A stretch of 64,000 nucleotides of DNA from Acetobacteraceae bacterium (GCA_947475245.1 CANJLW010000017.1:24971-88970), one strand, 5' to 3'. Counted from the stretch's first letter, positions 42,660 to 51,390 are shown. Numbers and translations: made by a program. Notes: a model not told the origin generated them from the sequence alone.

Positions 42660-44315
42660 ATGTCCAAAGACTATACCGTTGGCGACCTTGTCGCCGAGTT
42701 CCTGACCGCCGCGGGCGTCACCACCGCGTTCGGCATCGCGTCCGTCCACAACATTCCGATGCTCGACGCCATCGGCCGGCGCAACACCATCCGCTTCATG
42801 ATGGCGCGCGGCGAAATGGGCGGCGCGCATATGGCAGACGGCTATGCCCGAGTGTCCGGCGGCCTGGGCGTCATCTTTTCCTCCACCGGCCCCGGCGCCG
42901 CCAACGCCGTCGGCGGCCTGATCGAGGCGCGGTTCGCCGGCTCCCCGGTGCTGCACCTGACGGGTATGACCTCGACGAAGTTCGCCGATCGCGACATGGG
43001 CACGGTACACGATCCGATTGATCAGGTCGGCATGATGGGTTCCGTCTGCAAAGCCGCCTACCGCGTCCGCTCCGCCAACCAGGCGCTCGGCATTTTGACC
43101 CGCGCGGCGACCGAGGCACTGACCGCGCCCACCGGCCCCGTCAGCGTCGAGATTCCCATCGACCTGCAGCGGGAAAAGATCCAACGCCCGGCGATGCTCG
43201 ATAACTTCGTGCTGCCGATCCCGCCCGCGCGCACGCCGTCGGATGCCGAGATGGACGAACTCGCCGCGCGCGTGCGCGCCGCAAAGCGGCCGATGCTGTG
43301 GATCGGTTCCGGCGCGCGCCATGCTGCGCCTGAAATCCACAAGCTGCTCGACATGGGCTTCACCGTGGTGAACAGCATTAACGGCAAGGGCACCGTGCCG
43401 GACGACCATCCGCGCAGCCTGGGCGGTCTGCACGGCAACGGCATGCCGAAGGTGCAGGAGTTCTACGCCACCGTCGATCTGCTGCTGGTCGTGGGATCAC
43501 GCCTGCGCGGACAGGAAACCGGCGACTTCGCGATCAAGCTACCCGCCAATATCGTCCATATCGACGTCGATCCGGCGGCGAACAGCCGCACCTACCTGGA
43601 TCAATACTTCGTCTGCGGCGATTCCAAGCTGACCCTGGGGGCCTTGCTGCCGCGCATCGCCGGTAAGCTGATGATCGACCCCACGTATACGGAACAGTTC
43701 ACCGCGATGAAGACCGGCGCGCGCGCCGATTTCCTGGCGTCGCTGGGTGTTTACAGCACCTTCGCCGATCAATTGCGCGCCGTTATGCCCGCCGATGCGC
43801 TCTGGGTGCGCGATATCACGCAAAGCAACACCACGTGGGGCAATCGCGTTTTCCCCGTGGCGACGCCCAACCAATCCGTCTTCCCCGTGGGTGCCGGCAT
43901 CGGCCAGGGGCTGCAACTCGGCATCGGGGCCGCCGCCGCGGCGAACGGGCGCAAGACCGTCGTCATCAGCGGCGACGGCGGCTTCTTCCTGAACGTCGCC
44001 GAATGGTGGACGCCGATCCAGGAAGAACTCGACATGACCGTGATTGTGATGAACGACTGCGGCTACGGCGTGATCAAGCGTATTCAGGACTCCACCCAGG
44101 GCCGGCGCTTCTTCGCCGATCTGAAAAGCCCGGACCTGGAAAAGTTCGCGGCCGTCTCCGACGTGCCGTATTTCCGCTGTTCGACGGCGGAAAGCTTCGG
44201 CGAGACCGTCGCCAAGGCAATCGCCATCAAGGGGCTGACCTTGGTGGAAGTCGACATGAACGCGGTCGGCGAATTCCCCGCCTACTACCCGTTCAATCTG
44301 AAGCCCGCCGGCTGA
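42660..44315 (+). CDS. Thiamine-pyrophosphate-dependent enzyme (acetolactate-synthase-like)
   Basis: A 551-residue TPP enzyme with three domains. The N-terminal pyrimidine-binding part holds the activating Glu in MMARGEMGGAHMADGYARV and SSTGPGAANAVGG. The central domain contains GSGARHAAPEI and the Rossmann-like DLLLVVGSRL. The C-terminal pyrophosphate-binding motif is SGDGGFFLNVAEWW with Asn in VIVMNDCGYG. No small regulatory subunit gene is present, so it is probably a decarboxylase or ligase in catabolism rather than valine synthesis. A CNT transporter gene starts ten bases later, suggesting linked uptake and breakdown. Confidence 0.88.
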   Translation: MSKDYTVGDLVAEFLTAAGVTTAFGIASVHNIPMLDAIGRRNTIRFMMARGEMGGAHMADGYARVSGGLGVIFSSTGPGAANAVGGLIEARFAGSPVLHLTGMTSTKFADRDMGTVHDPIDQVGMMGSVCKAAYRVRSANQALGILTRAATEALTAPTGPVSVEIPIDLQREKIQRPAMLDNFVLPIPPARTPSDAEMDELAARVRAAKRPMLWIGSGARHAAPEIHKLLDMGFTVVNSINGKGTVPDDHPRSLGGLHGNGMPKVQEFYATVDLLLVVGSRLRGQETGDFAIKLPANIVHIDVDPAANSRTYLDQYFVCGDSKLTLGALLPRIAGKLMIDPTYTEQFTAMKTGARADFLASLGVYSTFADQLRAVMPADALWVRDITQSNTTWGNRVFPVATPNQSVFPVGAGIGQGLQLGIGAAAAANGRKTVVISGDGGFFLNVAEWWTPIQEELDMTVIVMNDCGYGVIKRIQDSTQGRRFFADLKSPDLEKFAAVSDVPYFRCSTAESFGETVAKAIAIKGLTLVEVDMNAVGEFPAYYPFNLKPAG

Positions 44316-44325
44316 AACCCGCCGG

Positions 44326-45570
44326 ATGATCCATGCCGCGTTCGGCTCGCTCGCGCTGCTGTTCCTCGCTTTCCTGTTCAGCGAGGATCGGTGGCGCGTG
44401 CGCTGGCCCACCGTCTTGATGGGCGTCGCGCTGCAATGGGCGCTGGCGCTGCTGCTGATCGGCTGGCCGGCGGCTAACCGCGCGATGTTCGTGCTGAACG
44501 ACGGTGCCCACGCGTTGCACAAGGCGACCGAAGCCGGCACCGCGTTCGTGTTCGGCTACCTGGCGGGCGGTACCTTGCCCTTCGTCGAGACCCATCCGGG
44601 CGCGAGCTTCATCCTCGCGTTCCAGGCGCTGCCACTGGTGCTGACGATCGGCGCCCTTGCCGCGCTGCTGTTCCATTGGAGCGTGCTGCAACGCGTGACC
44701 GGAGCCTTCGCCTGGCTGCTGCGCCGATCCATGGGCATCAGCGGCCCTGTTGCCTTGGGCGCGGCGGTGCATGTTTTCGTCGGCATGATCGAAGCGCCGC
44801 TGCTGGTTCGTCCCTGGCTGTCCCGCATGCAAAAGGGCGAGTTGTTCGCACTGATGACCTGCGGCATGGCCGGAGTCGCCGGCACGGTGATGGTCATCTA
44901 CGCCTCGTTCCTGGCTCCGGTTGTGCCGAACGCTCTCGGCAATATTCTGATCGCGTCGGTCATCGCCACGCCCGCGGCCTTGGCCATCGCGGCGCTGATG
45001 GTGCCGTTCGGCCCACCTGAAGCGGCGGAAAGCCGGCTAAGCATCGACGATCCGCCGGTCAGCGCGATGGATGCCTTGGTCAAGGGCACCTTGGAGTCCA
45101 TCCCGATCCTGGCCGCGATCGTCGCCACACTGCTGGTGACGGTGGCGCTGGTCACGCTCAGCAACATGATGTTGGCGCAACTGCCGGACTGGGACGGTGC
45201 CGCGATCACCTTGCAGCGCCTGTTCGCGGTGCCCTTCAAGCCAATCCTTTGGTTGATCGGTGTGCCCTGGTCGGAAGTGGACCGCGCCGCCGATCTGATG
45301 GCGACCAAGACCGTGCTGAACGAGTTCGTCGCCTATCTGAATTTCTCGTCGATGCCCGCCGACGCGTTCTCACCGCGTACACGCATGATCCTGACCTACG
45401 CGCTATGCGGCTTCGCCAACTTCGGCAGCCTGGGCATCATGATCGGCGGCCTGGGCGCGATGGTGCCGGAGCGGCGGCACGAAATCGTGCGCATGGGCAT
45501 GCGCTCCATCCTGTCAGGCACGCTCGCGACGTGTATGAGTGGCGCGGTCGCCGGCGCGCTGATGCCGTAA
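44326..45570 (+). CDS. Concentrative nucleoside transporter (CNT/NupC family)
   Basis: A 414-residue inner-membrane transporter. The family motifs are VFVGMIEAPLLVRPWLSRM, LFALMTCGMAGVAGTVMVIY, ATKTVLNEFVAYLNF and CGFANFGSLGIMIGGLGAM, the last two flanking the nucleoside-binding elements. CNT proteins import nucleosides with H+ or Na+. It follows the TPP-enzyme gene by ten bases in one transcription unit. This makes a nucleoside-derived pentose or a similar molecule a possible substrate of the pathway, though that is inference. Confidence 0.9.
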   Translation: MIHAAFGSLALLFLAFLFSEDRWRVRWPTVLMGVALQWALALLLIGWPAANRAMFVLNDGAHALHKATEAGTAFVFGYLAGGTLPFVETHPGASFILAFQALPLVLTIGALAALLFHWSVLQRVTGAFAWLLRRSMGISGPVALGAAVHVFVGMIEAPLLVRPWLSRMQKGELFALMTCGMAGVAGTVMVIYASFLAPVVPNALGNILIASVIATPAALAIAALMVPFGPPEAAESRLSIDDPPVSAMDALVKGTLESIPILAAIVATLLVTVALVTLSNMMLAQLPDWDGAAITLQRLFAVPFKPILWLIGVPWSEVDRAADLMATKTVLNEFVAYLNFSSMPADAFSPRTRMILTYALCGFANFGSLGIMIGGLGAMVPERRHEIVRMGMRSILSGTLATCMSGAVAGALMP

Positions 45571-45587
45571 ACCCATAAGGACCCGCC

Positions 45588-45884
45588 ATGAAGTTGATTT
45601 TTCTGCTGATCCTGATCGGCGGCGGTATCGTCTTCTACCCGATGTTCAAGGAAGGCGCCGCCGGACAGTGCGACGCGGTCGAACGCCTCGCCGTCCGCGT
45701 TGGCGCGGAACACGGCATCCCGACCGCGGTCCTGCAAATGTTCACCGGCGGCAAGCTCGCCGACCTCCTGGTTCGGGGTCAGTACCCGGACCTTCCTCCC
45801 GGCGTCGCCTGCGGCTTCGTCTACTGGAAGGCGACCTTCGATCCGAAAGGACTGGAGAATGAGGCGCTTCGCCTGAAGCGCTAA
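45588..45884 (+). CDS. Small exported or membrane-anchored hypothetical protein
   Basis: A 98-residue protein I do not recognise. Residues 1-18 (MKLIFLLILIGGGIVFYP) form one hydrophobic helix, either an uncleaved anchor or a signal. The remainder is soluble and has two cysteines, in AGQCDAVERLA and PPGVACGFVYW, which could form a disulfide in the periplasm. AAGGACC precedes the ATG. It lies 17 bases after the nucleoside transporter gene, and its stop overlaps the convergent flgH stop. Confidence 0.6.
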   Translation: MKLIFLLILIGGGIVFYPMFKEGAAGQCDAVERLAVRVGAEHGIPTAVLQMFTGGKLADLLVRGQYPDLPPGVACGFVYWKATFDPKGLENEALRLKR

Positions 45885-46609
45885 AACGGCAGCAGGATGT
45901 CCATCACCTGCTGTCCCCAACGCGCGGTCTGTACCTCGGTCAACTGACCGCGCCCGCCATAGGCAATCCGAGCCTCCGCCATGCGATCGTGCAACACGGT
46001 GTTGTCCGAAGCGATATCCTGCGGCCGTATGACGCCGGTTACCCGCAACTCCCGCAATTCGCTGTTGACCCGGAATTCCTGACGCGCCGCGACGACCAGG
46101 TTCGCGTTCGGCAGCACCTGGGTGATGACGCCGGCCAATCGCAAGGTTACGGCCTCCGTCCGCTGGATTTGTCCGTTGCCGACGTTGCTGTTGCTGGAAC
46201 TCATGTTGAAGATCTTGCTGGGGTCCAGCACCTTCGCGGGAATCGCATTCTCGATCCCGAACAAATTGGGGACCCCCGCCGATTCCGCCCCCGTACGCGT
46301 CGCCGAGGACACGTTCTTCAGATTGGCGTTATCGTTCATATTGACCAGTACCGTGACGATATCGCCGACCTGCGCCGCCCGCTGATCCTTGAAAAAGGCC
46401 CGGGACCCGGTCCGCCAGAGCGCATTCGGCTCATTCGGCGCAAGATCGCGGGTCGGCATCGGCATGGAGAGCGGACGCCAGTTCGCCTCCTTCGTTGGGT
46501 CCGACGACGGTGTCATCTCCGGCGGCTTACCAACTTCCGCAAGCCGATCCAGGGTGTTGCAGGCGCTCAGCAGCAACCCGAGCAACACCGGCACGAATAC
46601 CCGCGTCAT
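45881..46609 (-). CDS. flgH: Flagellar L-ring protein FlgH
   Basis: A 242-residue outer-membrane lipoprotein forming the L-ring around the flagellar rod. The lipobox is LLLSAC with Cys17. Family features are SRAFFKDQRAAQVGDIVTVL, VNMNDNANLKN, and the C-terminal VTGVIRPQDIASDNTVLHDR and IAYGGRGQLTEVQTARWGQQ. The start overlaps the flgA stop. It ends the leftward flgF-flgG-flgA-flgH operon; flgI, often next, is not here. Confidence 0.97.
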   Translation of the reverse strand: MTRVFVPVLLGLLLSACNTLDRLAEVGKPPEMTPSSDPTKEANWRPLSMPMPTRDLAPNEPNALWRTGSRAFFKDQRAAQVGDIVTVLVNMNDNANLKNVSSATRTGAESAGVPNLFGIENAIPAKVLDPSKIFNMSSSNSNVGNGQIQRTEAVTLRLAGVITQVLPNANLVVAARQEFRVNSELRELRVTGVIRPQDIASDNTVLHDRMAEARIAYGGRGQLTEVQTARWGQQVMDILLPF

Positions 46610-47571
46610 CGCCCCGCGACCTCGCTCGCCCGGGTTCCCGCTTGAACGGTTCCCGGCCCCGGCGCGACACGCACCTGTCCGGGACCGACGACCTCCGCGT
46701 CCACCACCGCGCGAGAACCCGTGTTCTGCACGCGGATGCGCTCTCCGGCCGCGCCGCTTTCCAGCGCCACTCCCTGTCCAATCACCGACAGCCCGTTGAC
46801 GCTCAGCCGCATTTGAACCAGAGCGCCCCGCTGCACTGCGTTGGGCCGCATCAGGTCGCCGACGGCGATCGGTTGGCCGGCGACGAGTTGGCGCTTCGTC
46901 TGCATCCCCAACGCGTCCGCCGGTGCACGCACAACCTCGGTCTTGACGCCGGACGTACTGACCCGGGCAAGGCGGATATCGTCGGGCCGCAGCACGGCTC
47001 CGGCGGCCAGCCTAGACGTTGCGACCGGCAGTTCGATCGTATCGTCAACGTGACCGCTGATGCGGGCGTTGATCGGCTCCATCCCAACCCCGACGATCGA
47101 TAGCAAGGCGGTAAAGCGCCCGCTGACACTGTCGTAGTCCAGTTGCGCGACGGCGGGGCGCGGCGTGGCATCGGCCGGAACGATCGGCGCGCTGAAACCA
47201 GGCATCTCGATGGTGCAGTCGTGCGAGGCGCCGGAGGCGATCAGGGCCTCCCTGACCGCCGCCAGGGCATCCTCTCGGCGTAAGGGCCGGCCGGGCCATT
47301 CCAGCACGGCGCGGTCGGCGCGCGACACCGGGCGCCAATCCACCCCATACATCCGCGCGATGGCGCCGAGTTGACTCGCTTCCACGATGATACGCCCACC
47401 TGGTGCCGGACCGGGACCCAGCACGCGGTCGGAATTCGGACCGGGATCGTCGAAGAGGTCCTTGAGTTGGACGGTCGGCCCGCTGAGTGTCGTCATGATC
47501 CGCAACGACGCCGCATTGGCCTGAAACGCGACGACGCTCAGCACTACGGTCAGATGGATCAATTTGCGCAT
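46606..47571 (-). CDS. flgA: Flagellar P-ring assembly chaperone FlgA
   Basis: A 321-residue periplasmic chaperone for P-ring assembly. The Sec signal MRKLIHLTVVLSVVAFQANA is followed by a long N-terminal region (~20-185). The SAF/ChapFlgA domain is ~190-315, with LAAGAVLRPDDIRLAR, GMQTKRQLVAGQPIAVGDL and a final VNGLSVIGQGVALESGAAGE. The length fits alphaproteobacterial FlgA with the extra N-terminal domain. Four bases separate it from flgG. Confidence 0.95.
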   Translation of the reverse strand: MRKLIHLTVVLSVVAFQANAASLRIMTTLSGPTVQLKDLFDDPGPNSDRVLGPGPAPGGRIIVEASQLGAIARMYGVDWRPVSRADRAVLEWPGRPLRREDALAAVREALIASGASHDCTIEMPGFSAPIVPADATPRPAVAQLDYDSVSGRFTALLSIVGVGMEPINARISGHVDDTIELPVATSRLAAGAVLRPDDIRLARVSTSGVKTEVVRAPADALGMQTKRQLVAGQPIAVGDLMRPNAVQRGALVQMRLSVNGLSVIGQGVALESGAAGERIRVQNTGSRAVVDAEVVGPGQVRVAPGPGTVQAGTRASEVAGR

Positions 47572-47575
47572 GGGA

Positions 47576-48361
47576 TCACCGCAGGTTGGTCAGCGTGGAC
47601 ATCATTTCGTCGGACGACGTAATGACCTTGCTGTTCATTTCGTAGGCGCGCTGGGCCGTGATCAGGTTCGTGATTTCGCTGACCACGTTGACGTTCGACG
47701 TCTCGATGAAACCCTGCATCACCGTGCCGAACCCCGCCGTCGCCGGGTTGCCCGCGACCGGCGCGCCGGACGCCGAGGTTTGCAGATACAGGTTGTCGCC
47801 CTGCGCTTCTAACCCTGCCTCGTTGGGAAACACTGCGAGTTGCAACTGCCCGACCGTCGCCGGCGCCGTCTGACCGCTGAGCGTCACCTGCACCTGACCC
47901 GACGTATTGACCGTAACGCCCGTCGCGGCAGCGGGAATTTGCAGACCGGGCTGCACGGTATACCCGTCGGCCGTCACGATCGTGCCGTCCGGCGCAAGCC
48001 CGAACGTCCCATCCCGGGTAAACGCAGTCTCCCCGCTTGGCATCGTCACCTGGAAATACCCGTTTCCCTGGATCGCCATATCCAGCGTATTCGACGTCTG
48101 TTGCAGATTGCCCTGCGCGTTGATCCGGTAAATCGCGGCGGTTTTCACGCCAAGCCCGACCTGCGCCCCCGAGGGAACGATGCTGCCGGTATCGGAGCTG
48201 TTCGACCCGACACGACGCAAATTCTGGTAAATCAAATCCTGAAACTCCGCCCTTCGCCGCTTGAAGCCGGTGGTGGTCATATTGGCGATGTTGTTGGAGA
48301 TCACATCCACATTGGTCTGCTGAGCCTGCATACCGGTGCCGGCGATATCGAGCGAACGCAT
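47576..48361 (-). CDS. flgG: Flagellar distal rod protein FlgG
   Basis: A 261-residue rod subunit exported by the flagellar type III apparatus. It has the N-terminal MRSLDIAGTGMQAQQTNVDV and ISNNIANMTTTGFKRRRAEF, and the FlgG-specific DLIYQNLRRVG. The hook-like domain includes TLDMAIQGNGYFQVTMPSGE. The C-terminal coiled coil is VNVVSEITNLITAQRAYEMN. The region around LRRVGSNSSDTGSIVPSGAQ is the FlgG-specific insertion. Confidence 0.97.
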   Translation of the reverse strand: MRSLDIAGTGMQAQQTNVDVISNNIANMTTTGFKRRRAEFQDLIYQNLRRVGSNSSDTGSIVPSGAQVGLGVKTAAIYRINAQGNLQQTSNTLDMAIQGNGYFQVTMPSGETAFTRDGTFGLAPDGTIVTADGYTVQPGLQIPAAATGVTVNTSGQVQVTLSGQTAPATVGQLQLAVFPNEAGLEAQGDNLYLQTSASGAPVAGNPATAGFGTVMQGFIETSNVNVVSEITNLITAQRAYEMNSKVITSSDEMMSTLTNLR

Positions 48362-48375
48362 TGGGTCTCCTTTCC

Positions 48376-49119
48376 TTACGACTGGTTGGTCGGCAGTAGC
48401 TTGTCGATCGCCGATTGCTGGCGATCGCTTTCCGCCTGCAGGAACTGCACAACGATCTGGAACTGCCGCATGTCGTTCATCATCCGGGTCAACTCGATGA
48501 CCGGCTGAACGTTTGACTCTTCCACCGCGCCCTGCACCACGCCGGGTTTGGCGACCGGCTCGGTCGGACTGGTGGCGTCGAACAACGTGCCGCCTTCGGC
48601 TTGCATACGCATCGGATCAGTCGGCTTCACCACGGCGATGCGGCCCAACTGGCCGCTTTCCGACGAAATCGCGCCGTCCCCGGCAATGGTGACCCGCGTG
48701 TCGGTCGGCGACAGCTTGATGGGTCGTCCGCTTGGATCGAGCACGGCGTTGCCGGCGCTGTCGGCAAGCGTCCCGTCGGGCATCGGCCCAAAGCGCCCGT
48801 CGCGGGTCAATCGCGGTCCGCGCGGCGTGTTCACCGTGAACCAGCCCTCTCCGGTCAATGCCAGATCAAAAGGGTTACCCGTATGGGTCAGGGCACCGGC
48901 CTGCTGCTCCCTCCAGGTCGCGCGATCCTGCGTATACGCGATCGTTTCACCACCCGGTGGCCCGCCCGTTCCCGTCTGGCGCAACAGCCAATCGGCGAAC
49001 TGCACCCGCTCCGCCTTGAATCCCGGCGTGTTGGCGTTCGCGAGATTCCCGGCGGTGACGTCAGTCGCCCGTTGCTGCGCGACAAGGCGGGAGGCAATGA
49101 TTGAATCGACGATGTTCAT
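48376..49119 (-). CDS. flgF: Flagellar proximal rod protein FlgF
   Basis: A 247-residue rod protein. The start at 49119 gives MNIVDSIIASRLVAQQRAT; upstream frame is rejected because rod proteins begin with this amphipathic helix. NLANANTPGFKAERVQF and PFDLALTGEGWFTVNTPRGP follow. The C-terminal ESNVQPVIELTRMMNDMRQF pairs with the N-terminus as a coiled coil. It is the first gene of the leftward operon, directly downstream of a sigma-54 promoter at 49153-49167. Confidence 0.95.
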   Translation of the reverse strand: MNIVDSIIASRLVAQQRATDVTAGNLANANTPGFKAERVQFADWLLRQTGTGGPPGGETIAYTQDRATWREQQAGALTHTGNPFDLALTGEGWFTVNTPRGPRLTRDGRFGPMPDGTLADSAGNAVLDPSGRPIKLSPTDTRVTIAGDGAISSESGQLGRIAVVKPTDPMRMQAEGGTLFDATSPTEPVAKPGVVQGAVEESNVQPVIELTRMMNDMRQFQIVVQFLQAESDRQQSAIDKLLPTNQS

Positions 49120-49152
49120 GGTTCGGCCCAGCGGTTCCTGCCATGGCCATCC

Positions 49153-49167
49153 GCAAGCGCCGTGCCA
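49153..49167 (-). promoter_or_regulatory. Sigma-54 (RpoN) promoter of the flgF operon
   Basis: Read leftward, TGGCACGGCGCTTGC matches the RpoN consensus TGGCACG-N4-TTGC exactly. The GG and GC dinucleotides have the required ten bases between them. The start site would fall near 49141, about 22 bases before the flgF ATG at 49119. Sigma-54 promoters drive rod and hook genes in Caulobacter and other alphaproteobacteria with an FlbD-type activator. The activator gene is not in this window. Confidence 0.85.
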
Positions 49168-49266
49168 CGCCGAAAAGCGCCCAAACCCTGCCAACCTCCG
49201 CCGAATGACACGCAAAACGACCAGGCAGCAACTGCCGAGTGCGGCTTTTCTGCCGAGCGGTCGGCA

Positions 49267-49281
49267 TTTACGCGTTGTTAA
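49267..49281 (+). promoter_or_regulatory. CtrA-like box upstream of fliL
   Basis: TTTA-CGCGTTG-TTAA differs by one base from the CtrA consensus TTAA-N7-TTAA. It ends 23 bases before the fliL ATG, which has no ribosome-binding site. A −35-positioned CtrA site and a start point at or near the ATG would give a leaderless transcript. The same spacing recurs before the DUF6468 gene. Binding is inferred only. Confidence 0.45.
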
Positions 49282-49304
49282 TGTTTTGGTGTCAGGCTGT
49301 ATGC

Positions 49305-49823
49305 ATGAGCAGCGCCCCAGTCACCGCGCCCGCCAACGCCGCCGAGGCGGACGGCGAGCAACCCGCTAAATCCGGCAAAAAGAAGCTGATCATCCTGATC
49401 GCCATACCGGTCCTGCTGATCGCCATCGGCGCCGGCCTGTGGTTCTCCGGCATCCTGCCGTCCCTGCTCGGCATGCGCCACGAAGAAGCGCATCACGAGG
49501 AAGCGGCCAAGCCGCCGGTCCCTGTCTTCGTCGACCTGCCTGAAATGGTCGCCAACCTGAACAGCCCGCCGGGACGGCCAAGCTATGTCAAGCTGTCAGC
49601 GCGGGTAGAGGTCCCCAAGCCCGAGGACGCCGACAAAGTGCGCGGCGCGATGCCCCGCCTGCAGGACATGTTCCAGACTTATCTGCGAGAGATGCGACCG
49701 GAGGAGTTGCGCGGCTCCGCCGGGACCTATCGCCTGCGGGAGGAACTGATCGCCCGCGCCAACGCCGCCGTGGCGCCCGCGCGGGTCTCCGACGTGCTGT
49801 TTTCGCAGATGTTGGTGCAATGA
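49305..49823 (+). CDS. fliL: Flagellar basal-body-associated protein FliL
   Basis: A 172-residue single-pass inner-membrane protein that supports stator function. A cytoplasmic N-terminus with SGKKKL is followed by the membrane helix LIILIAIPVLLIAIGAGLWF (residues ~27-46). A His/Glu linker (HEEAHHEEAA) and the periplasmic SPFH-like domain follow, with FVDLPEMVANLN, SYVKLSARVEV and RYLREMR-type helices. The ATG at 49305 is chosen because the residues upstream are not FliL-like. It overlaps fliM by ATGA. Confidence 0.93.
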   Translation: MSSAPVTAPANAAEADGEQPAKSGKKKLIILIAIPVLLIAIGAGLWFSGILPSLLGMRHEEAHHEEAAKPPVPVFVDLPEMVANLNSPPGRPSYVKLSARVEVPKPEDADKVRGAMPRLQDMFQTYLREMRPEELRGSAGTYRLREELIARANAAVAPARVSDVLFSQMLVQ

Positions 49824-50899
49824 GCGGCAGCGACGAACAATCGGACGAAGACCTCGCCGCCGCCTGGGGCGCGGAGGTCGAGGGCACGGACGGCGCGGAT
49901 GGCGATGAACCGAAGTCGGCACAGCCGGAACGCGTTCTGAACCAGGCGGAAATCGACAGCCTGTTGGGCTTCGATAACGGCCCGTCCGGCGGCGACTCGA
50001 TGACCGGCATGCAGCGGATCATCAGTTCCGGGCTGATTGCCTATGAACGCCTGCCGATGCTCGAAATCGTCTTCGACCGGCTGGTACGTATCATGTCGAC
50101 ATCGCTACGGAATTTCACGTCCGACAACGTCGAAGTCGGGATCGACAATATCCTGAGCCTGCGCTTCGGCGACTATCTGAATTCGATTCCCCTGCCCGCC
50201 ATGCTCGCCGTGTTCAAGGCGGAAGAGTGGGACAATTACGGCCTGATGGTGATCGACAGTTCGATGATCTATTCGATCGTCGACGTGCTGTTGGGCGGTC
50301 GTCGCGGCACCGCCGCCATGCGGATCGAGGGACGGCCCTATACGACCATCGAACGTACCCTGGTCGAAGGGCTGATCCAGGTCGTGCTGGCCGATTTCTC
50401 CGCCAGCTTCGACCCGCTGTGCCCGGTGACGTTCCGGTTCGAGCGGTTGGAGGTAAACCCACGCTTCGCCACCATCAGCCGCCTGTCCAACGCGGTGGTG
50501 CTGGCCCGGTTACGGATCGATATGGAAGATCGCGGCGGCCGGCTGGAATTGCTCCTGCCCTATGCCACGCTCGAACCGGTGCGTGAATTGTTGCTGCAAC
50601 AGTTCATGGGCGAAAAATTCGGTCGCGATTCAATCTGGGAAACCCATCTGGCCGAGGAACTATGGGGAACCGATATCGAACTGGATATCGTGCTCGCCGA
50701 ACAGACCATGCGGCTGTCCGATGTCGTCGGATTGAAGCCGGGCGATCGAATCGTGTTGGACTCCGCGCCGGGGGCGCCGGTGCAACTGCGCTGCGGCGCG
50801 ATCACGCTGTTCGAAGGTAAGGTCGGACGACGCAAGAAGACGCTGGCGGTGCGTATCGAGCGCGAGTTGGCGCGCACGCAATCCGGCGAAAGAAGCTAG
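49820..50899 (+). CDS. fliM: Flagellar motor switch protein FliM
   Basis: A 359-residue C-ring protein that binds phosphorylated CheY. The N-terminal NQAEIDSLLGFD is the CheY-binding peptide, here about 35 residues in rather than at the extreme N-terminus as in enterics. The middle domain has GLIAYERLPMLEIVFDRL and SMIYSIVDVLLGGRRG with its conserved GG. The C-terminal SpoA domain (~285-350) includes LKPGDRIVL. It is coupled to fliL by a start-stop overlap. Confidence 0.96.
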   Translation: MSGSDEQSDEDLAAAWGAEVEGTDGADGDEPKSAQPERVLNQAEIDSLLGFDNGPSGGDSMTGMQRIISSGLIAYERLPMLEIVFDRLVRIMSTSLRNFTSDNVEVGIDNILSLRFGDYLNSIPLPAMLAVFKAEEWDNYGLMVIDSSMIYSIVDVLLGGRRGTAAMRIEGRPYTTIERTLVEGLIQVVLADFSASFDPLCPVTFRFERLEVNPRFATISRLSNAVVLARLRIDMEDRGGRLELLLPYATLEPVRELLLQQFMGEKFGRDSIWETHLAEELWGTDIELDIVLAEQTMRLSDVVGLKPGDRIVLDSAPGAPVQLRCGAITLFEGKVGRRKKTLAVRIERELARTQSGERS

Positions 50900-50905
50900 C
50901 CGCCA

Positions 50906-50920
50906 TTAACGGTTGGTTAG
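50906..50920 (+). promoter_or_regulatory. CtrA-like box upstream of the DUF6468-motE-cheYZ genes
   Basis: TTAA-CGGTTGG-TTAG is one base from TTAA-N7-TTAA and lies in the 44-base gap after fliM. It ends 23 bases before the DUF6468 ATG, the same distance as the box before fliL. No ribosome-binding site precedes that ATG. It may start a second transcript within the motility cluster. Confidence 0.4.
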
Positions 50921-50943
50921 GCTTTGAGTCCGACAATGCCCGC

Positions 50944-51390
50944 ATGGAATGGCTCCTCGAACTCGCCCTGATCGTTCTGCTCGCCGCCACCTTGTTTCAC
51001 GCCACGCGCCTGGAACGGGCGCTGGGCGTGCTGAAGCGCGACCGCGCAACGCTCGAAGCATTGGTGGCGGGCTTCAATGCCAGCACGCGCCAGGCGGAAG
51101 ACGGGATCGAACGGCTGCGCGCCGAAGCCGATGGCGCGGGCCGGCAAATCGCCCGCCAGACCGAAATGGCGACCGTCCTTAAGGACGATCTGGCCTTCCT
51201 GACCGAACGCGGCGAACGGCTCGCCGATCGCCTCGACCGATTGGTGCGAACCGCTCGCCCGCTGGTCGCCGACGCGCCGCGAACGGCCACGACGGAACCG
51301 CAAAGACCGGATGTCTCCCCAGCCGAACCGCCCCGCGCACGCAGTCAGGCGGAGCGCGATCTTCTGAAAGCCCTGAGGATGGCACGATGA
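50944..51390 (+). CDS. DUF6468 flagellar-cluster membrane protein
   Basis: A 148-residue protein of the DUF6468 family, found in alphaproteobacterial flagellar operons between fliM and motE. One membrane helix (MEWLLELALIVLLAATLFHA) is followed by a long coiled coil, residues ~22-105, and a Pro/Arg-rich tail ending in AERDLLKALRMAR. Its function is not established; the layout resembles a small anchored coiled-coil scaffold. It overlaps motE by ATGA. Confidence 0.85.
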   Translation: MEWLLELALIVLLAATLFHATRLERALGVLKRDRATLEALVAGFNASTRQAEDGIERLRAEADGAGRQIARQTEMATVLKDDLAFLTERGERLADRLDRLVRTARPLVADAPRTATTEPQRPDVSPAEPPRARSQAERDLLKALRMAR

